Assembly (NCBI RefSeq): GCF_000227135.1
Contig: NC_018257.1
Span: forward strand, 627,777-691,776
Source: Leishmania donovani
Taxonomy: Eukaryota; Euglenozoa; Kinetoplastea; Trypanosomatida; Trypanosomatidae
Reading direction: 5' to 3'
DNA length: 64,000 nt
Shown: piece by piece, positions 59,328 through 64,000 of the stretch
Position numbering within the stretch: position 1 is the first letter of the stretch
Layout: each line of letters starts with the position of its first letter
Made by a program: the position numbers and the translations under genes
Notes under the pieces: model-generated
Told to the model about the DNA's origin: nothing
The model's database searches: none
What the model saw: the letters and a program-made list of their open reading frames with translations, nothing else

Positions 59328-62008
59328 GATGCGCAGGGAAAAGGCCCGCTCTTGTTTGTATTTGCGTTTGCCTTTGTGGATGATTAAAGGTGGCGCTCGC
59401 CCCATTGCCATCGCGTAGCCCCCCTCTCCCCGCAGGTAGTGAGAGACGAGCACATCCATTGCACATGCTCGGCGATTTCTGTACGTCTGCTTGTCAGTGT
59501 ATGCTGACGCGCCGACGTGCGTCGCTTCATCTCTCGACTGCGGCACCACCTCTGCGTTCTCCGAATCAGCTGTGGGATCCCCTTCGCAAGTACGTACGAA
59601 TGACGCGTCGAACATGTGCGGCTCTGCAGCGCTGGGAGGGAGGCAGCAACGGCAACGCCACTCGTCTGCTAAAGACGACGCGGGCTGCTTTTGACTTGAG
59701 CTTTCCTATTCGGCACTCATAGAAGGGCCAGTGACGGTCTCTCTCGCTGGAGAAATTGTGCGATGCTGCGGCTTCCTTCTATCACGTCCTGTCTTGGGTT
59801 TGCCTAGTCGCGCGCAACCTCACTACATTGCAACCGCACGCCACCTCCCCCTTCCCAACGTGCTTTCCTTGCCTCGACGACAGTTTCCTCTGCGGAACTC
59901 GTTTCTCCCCACTCACAGCGAAAGGCAACCCAACGGACGGGAAAAACATGAAGAAACAAACAAAATAAAGACAGAACCGAAGAAGAGCATAACGAAAAGC
60001 GCTGCTGTCTGCCTTCTCGTCATCACCACCTCTCCCTCCTCTCCGGCATGCCGGCTGGCATTTTCATCGCGCTGACGGCCTCACAAGCTGTGCTGGGCTG
60101 ATGACGAGGTATCGTACTCGCAAGCCGTAAGAGCACACGCACGCACACACAAACAACAGGACAGTGATAAGTGCCCTCTATCTGGTCCATCCTTTCCTGC
60201 CTCTTTTCATCATCCGAGTTTTCACCTCTCCCTCATTCCTTTATGCGCAAACACGCCCGCTGATGCGGGCATCTAGACAACCCGCGTAGGCCCCCCTCTT
60301 CAAGGCACTGCTAGCAGATGGAGAGGACACGCATCGCTATGGCTCTGTGTCCTCTTGATAGTCTTTCTTAATTCTTTTCATTGCCGTTGCTTTTCGTGCC
60401 CCTACTGCTTCCCTCCGTGGCATCTCCACACATCCTTTTCCTGTACGAGATCATATCGATAACCGCAGCCAAAGTCGAGTGCGACGCATCCACGCATGAA
60501 GGCATGACAACGCTGGTACCTAGTGCAGGCAACGATGCACAGCCACCCACGTGGAAGACATCCCATGGAAGAAGTAACTCACGCCCTCTCTGTGTTTGTG
60601 CTGGATTGCTGTCGACTCTGCGCTTTCTCTTGTCCTATTAAAGCTTCTTTCCGAATCACCACCACGACCACTTTTTGCTTCACTTTGGCGCAAGGTAGAC
60701 TACGCACGCACTCTCACCCTCGGCAGTCATGTGTGCGGCCCCTTTATTATTAGCATCCCCTTCGCCGTTCTTGTTGCGGAAGGGGCCGCTGATGGCGGTT
60801 GTCCTCTTGGCATGTCAGAAACCCCCCCCCTCCCACGCGGGTGCTGGCACACAATCTCTATCGCAATGCGCTTGCTGAGCTGCAAGTCGATGCCTCCGCC
60901 GCGACAGACACTCTTCAGGGCCTCCTCCCTCTTTTCCAGCTTACACGAACACTACACCTGAGCGCTTGGTCGACTGTGCCCTGAGAAGCGCGTGCACTCG
61001 AACCCACTCAAACGGACTTGAAGAGGAAGCCTGTGTGCGTGCCTGTGTGCCTTGACAAACAAAGACACTCCACAATAGCAGCAGGCAGTCGCGGGTGCGC
61101 GCAGGTTCGTCGGCATAATGGAACTTGCTCCGCCTTTGTCGAGTCAACTATCCCATTCGTGGGACACGCGCGAGGTACTCCGGCGCATGATATCTGGCTT
61201 GTGTGGATGCACGATCTCGGAGCAACCAACGAAGTACACGTCATCTGCGAACAGAATAACAAAACCGGGCGGTGGTGGTGATGGTGGCGACGTGCTGTTT
61301 ACGGTTCGAGCGCTTTGGTCGCTCATTATGGTCTCGATAGTGAGGTCCGGTGTCCCACATACGCACCAGCTCTTTGGCATGCGTACCTGGACACTCATTT
61401 CGCATGTGTGCGTCGCTGACGCTCATATTCTTTTTCCTCTTGCGCATGCTGCTTTTGATTTGCCCATTTTACGCCGCGCATTGCGATCGCGAAGCAACAT
61501 GTCTGTGCCTTCAACATTCCTGAAATCAAGGGCGCATCCCCGCGTTAGCTTGGTTTGCCAGTCGACCAGCTTGCTCGACGGCTTAATGCATCGTACCGGG
61601 CTTAATGACTGCTTAGAGACAACTAGTCGGTGATGAGTGTGCGACGCCGCAGGCAGCAGTGCACCAACGACACCATCCAAAGACCGGCATGAGCCACTGA
61701 CTCGATCTCTGAAACTGGCCCGCATCTAGCGTTGATGCCACCCCTTCTCTCCCACCTTGCGCGCATGCACTTGTACCATTAACGTCCTCCTCCCCCCCCC
61801 GGGTGCTAATGATCCTTCATCTCGTTTCTAAATCTTCATCGACATGATCACTCCACCGATCAGCTTGTGAGGCGCTTCGCATCCATTCAACGCGTACCGG
61901 CACAGCCGCCCAGTCAACTGCGCCCAACAGTAGCCTCCGCACATAATTCGTCAGCGTGAAGCCGCTCTTTTTTTTTCCCGGGCTTTCCTCCGGCATTTCC
62001 TGCTTGAC
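59328..62008. other. Intergenic region between the orphan and the CoA-transferase, with antisense RT-like relic
   Basis: About 2.7 kb without an intact gene. The interval 61144-61725 on the minus strand carries a decayed reverse-transcriptase-like frame (separate entry). A small perfect hairpin (6-bp stem, TGAT loop) lies at about 60255-60270. A C10 run lies near 61791-61800, and a pyrimidine tract at 61967-62006 abuts the next ATG. Confidence 0.55.
61144..61725 (-). pseudogene. Possible decayed reverse transcriptase fragment (retroelement relic), antisense
   Basis: Reading the minus strand in a single frame from 61725 down to 61144, only one internal stop (61423-61425) occurs. The frame contains a CALDFRN motif (Asp codon 61525-61527), resembling RT motif A, and 94 codons later an LFADDVYFVG motif (FADD at 61240-61251), resembling the Y/FADD catalytic box of motif C. 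The order, frame and spacing fit a non-LTR reverse transcriptase. After the stop at 61144 the same frame continues with an LDKGGASSIM segment that recalls the post-YADD 'L--KS-IM' region. Motif B (GxxQGxPLSP) is not visible, and the segment is far too short and broken to be active. Known Leishmania relatives would be DIRE-type degenerate elements or CRE/TATE-type elements. A chance match in a low-information frame remains possible. Confidence 0.35.
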
Positions 62009-63491
62009 ATGCTCCGCCGAACGCTGTTTCGTTTTAAGCCGGCCATCTTGACGGCAGCCGAGGCCCTTCAGGATGTGAGGGATGGCGCGACCATCGCCCT
62101 CGGCGGCTTCGGCTTTTGCGGCTTCCCGTTCGAGCTACTCGAAGCGCTTAACCAGAGGGGCACAAAACAGCTTACCCTCATCGCTGGCACGACATCGGGG
62201 CCTGAGAACGGGACCGGGCCCCTCGCGCGCGATAGGCAGCTAAAGAAGATCATCACCAGCTACGTTGGCGAGAACAGCGTTCTCTCGGATCGACTCTTTC
62301 ACGGCGAGTTTGAAATCGAGTTTTGCCCCATGGGCACGCTGGTGGACCGTCTGCGCGCTGCGGGTGCGGGGCTGCCCGCCTTCTACACCCCCACCGGCTA
62401 CGGCACCGCAGTAGCCGAGGGCCGCCTCCCCGTGCGCTTTGCGCCGGGCAAGGCGGTGAGGGTGGCCGAGTACAGCCAGCCACGCGAGACGCGGCAGTTC
62501 AACGGGCGGTGGTGCACGCTGGAGATGGCGCTGCCGGCGGACTTTGCGTTTGTGCGCGCGTGGAAGGCGGACAAGCGCGGCAACCTCGTGTTCCGCGGGA
62601 CGACGCAGAACTTCAACCTTGCGTCCGCGAAGGCTNNNNNNNNNNNNNNNNNNNNNNNNNNNNNNNNNNNNNNNNNNNNNNNNNNNNNNNNNNNNNNNNN
62701 NNNNNNNNNNNNNNNNNNNNNNNNNNNNNNNNNNNNNNNNNNNNNNNNNNNNNNNNNNNNNNNNNNNNNNNNNNNNNNNNNNNNNNNNNNNNNNNNNNNN
62801 NNNNNNNNNNNNNNNNNNNNNNNNNNNNNNNNNNNNNNNNNNNNNNNNNNNNNNNNNNNNNNNNNNNNNNNNNNNNNNNNNNNNNNNNNNNNNNNNNNNN
62901 NNNNNNNNNNNNNNNNNNNNNNTGGTGCTGCAGGGAGAAAACGGCTTACTCGGCATTGGCCCCTATCCGCTGCCGGAGGAGGTGGACCCCGACATCACTA
63001 ACGCCGGCAAGCAGACCGTCACCATGAGCAAGTCAGGTGCTTCGCTGTTCGACAGCGCCGAGTCCTTCAGCATGATTCGCGGTGGTCATTTGGACTTGAC
63101 GATGCTTGGCGCGCTGGAGGTCTCTGGCACCGGCGACATTGCCAGCTGGTGGGTGCCTGGCAAGGTGCTGAAGGGCATGGGTGGGGCCATGGACCTCGTC
63201 ATGTCGGGCTGCCGTATTGTCGTGCTGATGGAGCACACGGACAAGGAGGGTAAGCCCCGCGTTGTGGAATCGTGCCGAGTGCCGCTCACCGGCACTGGCG
63301 TGGTTGACTTGCTCATCACAGAGCTCTGCACGTTCCGCTTTGTGAAGGAGAAGGGCGGCATCAACGAGATGTGGCTGTCGGAGCTCTCTGAGGGCGTAAC
63401 GCTGGAGGAGGTGCGCGCAAAGACAAGTGCTGCGTTCAAGGTCGACCCAAATCTCAAAACGATGCCGCGAGTGGATCCTCTACCGACTTGA
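62009..63491 (+). CDS. ASCT: SCOT-family CoA-transferase (acetate:succinate / succinyl-CoA:3-ketoacid), interrupted by gap
   Basis: Transfers CoA between acetyl-CoA (or acetoacetyl-CoA) and succinate in the mitochondrion. In trypanosomatids this enzyme yields acetate and feeds the succinyl-CoA synthetase cycle. The N-terminus (MLRRTLFRFKPAIL) is a basic amphipathic presequence. Family I signature 1, DGATIALGGFGFCGFP, follows. 209 residues are present before the gap. After it comes LQGENGLLG, whose Glu (codon 62937-62939) is the catalytic residue that forms the CoA thioester. The usual Ser before Glu-Asn-Gly is Gly here. The remaining ~185 residues match SCOT to the C-terminus. The two halves are in different frames across the 287 N, so the gap length is not exact; roughly 95 residues are missing, giving about 490 in total, normal for the family. 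Which ketoacid or acetate substrate is preferred cannot be read from the sequence. Confidence 0.93.
62636..62922. other. Assembly gap, 287 N, inside the CoA-transferase gene
   Basis: Separates the N-terminal and catalytic parts of the CoA-transferase. The coding frame before and after differs, so the real gap length must differ from 287 by a non-multiple of three, or an indel sits nearby. Confidence 0.95.
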
Positions 63492-64000
63492 GTGGGGTCC
63501 GGCGGCTGGCCGATCATTTCACGCAGTGCTTTTTTTGTTCTTTTCTTTTGTTTGCTTTCACGGGTAGCACGGGTGCGAAGTTTTGTGGCAGCTGCGCTCC
63601 ACCCGAACGTATGCGCCGCATACGAAAATCACTCGCCCTTTTCCCCTCCCTCTTACGTCGCTTCTTCCTTTATGTTCTCCTTTCTCCGTATAGGCTTGCT
63701 TTCCCCGTGCATGTTCTATCTTCGGCATGTTTTCACCGAAAACATGTGTGAGCGCTTAACACATCAACATGCGTATTGGTTTCTTTCTGCTTTGGGACTG
63801 CGGTCCGGAGAGTGGGCGTACTGTGTGCATCTCGCCCTCTCTCTCGCTGCATGCCCGCCTCTTCGACCCTACTCCCCGCCTTTTGCTGCTTTAGGTCATG
63901 CTTTCCTCTTTGTGTTTTGTTGAAGAGGTGGGCAGCTTGCACTTGCACTCACAGACATACACGCATACACACACACTCTTGCCCTCTCTTATCCTTCATC
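63492..64000. other. 3' flank of the CoA-transferase gene
   Basis: About 500 bases of T/C-rich DNA with no supported gene, ending in a short CA run (63967-63976). Probably 3' UTR and the beginning of the next splice tract. Confidence 0.55.

Noticed and set aside
60255..60270. GC hairpin with TGAT loop resembling a terminator
   Set aside because: The stem is only six pairs with no T-run after it, and rho-independent termination is not expected in this kind of genome.
61118..61633. 171-aa open frame on the + strand
   Set aside because: It has no recognisable motif, and the opposite strand of the same interval gives the better explanation (RT-like relic). The start is weak and downstream of nothing resembling a splice tract.
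1..64000. CRISPR arrays, tRNA or rRNA genes, telomeric repeats
   Set aside because: None was seen on either strand by eye. A tRNAscan or Rfam search was not possible here and would be needed to exclude small RNAs such as snoRNAs in the long intergenic regions.

Overview
The window looks like part of one polycistronic unit from a trypanosomatid nucleus, most likely Leishmania or a close relative. Every supported gene is on the + strand and none needs an intron. Coding DNA is GC-rich. Long pyrimidine-rich intergenic stretches with T-runs and TG/CA microsatellites separate the genes, as expected where mRNAs are made by spliced-leader trans-splicing. A ~550 bp dispersed repeat of SIDER type and a giant flagellar protein (HYDIN) fit the same picture. 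The species cannot be fixed from the sequence. From memory only, the L. major acetate:succinate CoA-transferase lies on chromosome 33, so synteny there is a reasonable first check.

Layout: (1) 3' part of a J-domain protein (1-2079). (2) Catalytic-type tRNA-guanine transglycosylase (5105-6514). (3) First SIDER-like repeat (6969-7519). (4) HYDIN, 5559 aa, with an embedded P-loop kinase-like domain (8476-25155). (5) Splicing factor SF3a60 (27138-29003). (6) Orphan disordered protein with a SUMO-motif tail (29969-32437). (7) FYVE zinc finger fused to a PI3/PI4-kinase-like domain (35834-39958). (8, 9) Two neighbouring orphans, each with a possible ubiquitin-like fold (41505-43127 and 44495-48313). 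(10) Second SIDER-like repeat, nearly identical to the first and broken by a sequence gap (48427-49030). (11) Small U1/matrin-type zinc finger protein whose start lies at a gap (about 49608-49940). (12) Adenylate kinase 6/Fap7 (50693-51235). (13) Orphan with a 14-proline run and beta-rich segments (52658-55726). (14) Orphan with a C-terminal Cys cluster (56796-59327). (15) SCOT-family CoA-transferase interrupted by a 287-base gap (62009-63491).

The genes do not form a functional operon. They cover tRNA modification, axoneme structure, pre-mRNA splicing, phosphoinositide signalling, ribosome assembly/nucleotide metabolism and mitochondrial acetate production, which is normal for a kinetoplastid directional cluster.

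Most notable beyond routine annotation: a decayed antisense reverse-transcriptase-like frame at about 61144-61725; the near-identity of two SIDER-like copies 41 kb apart; the FYVE-PI-kinase fusion with an altered DFG motif; and several genes where the pyrimidine tract runs up to the predicted ATG, so that the first AG acceptor lies inside the coding region.
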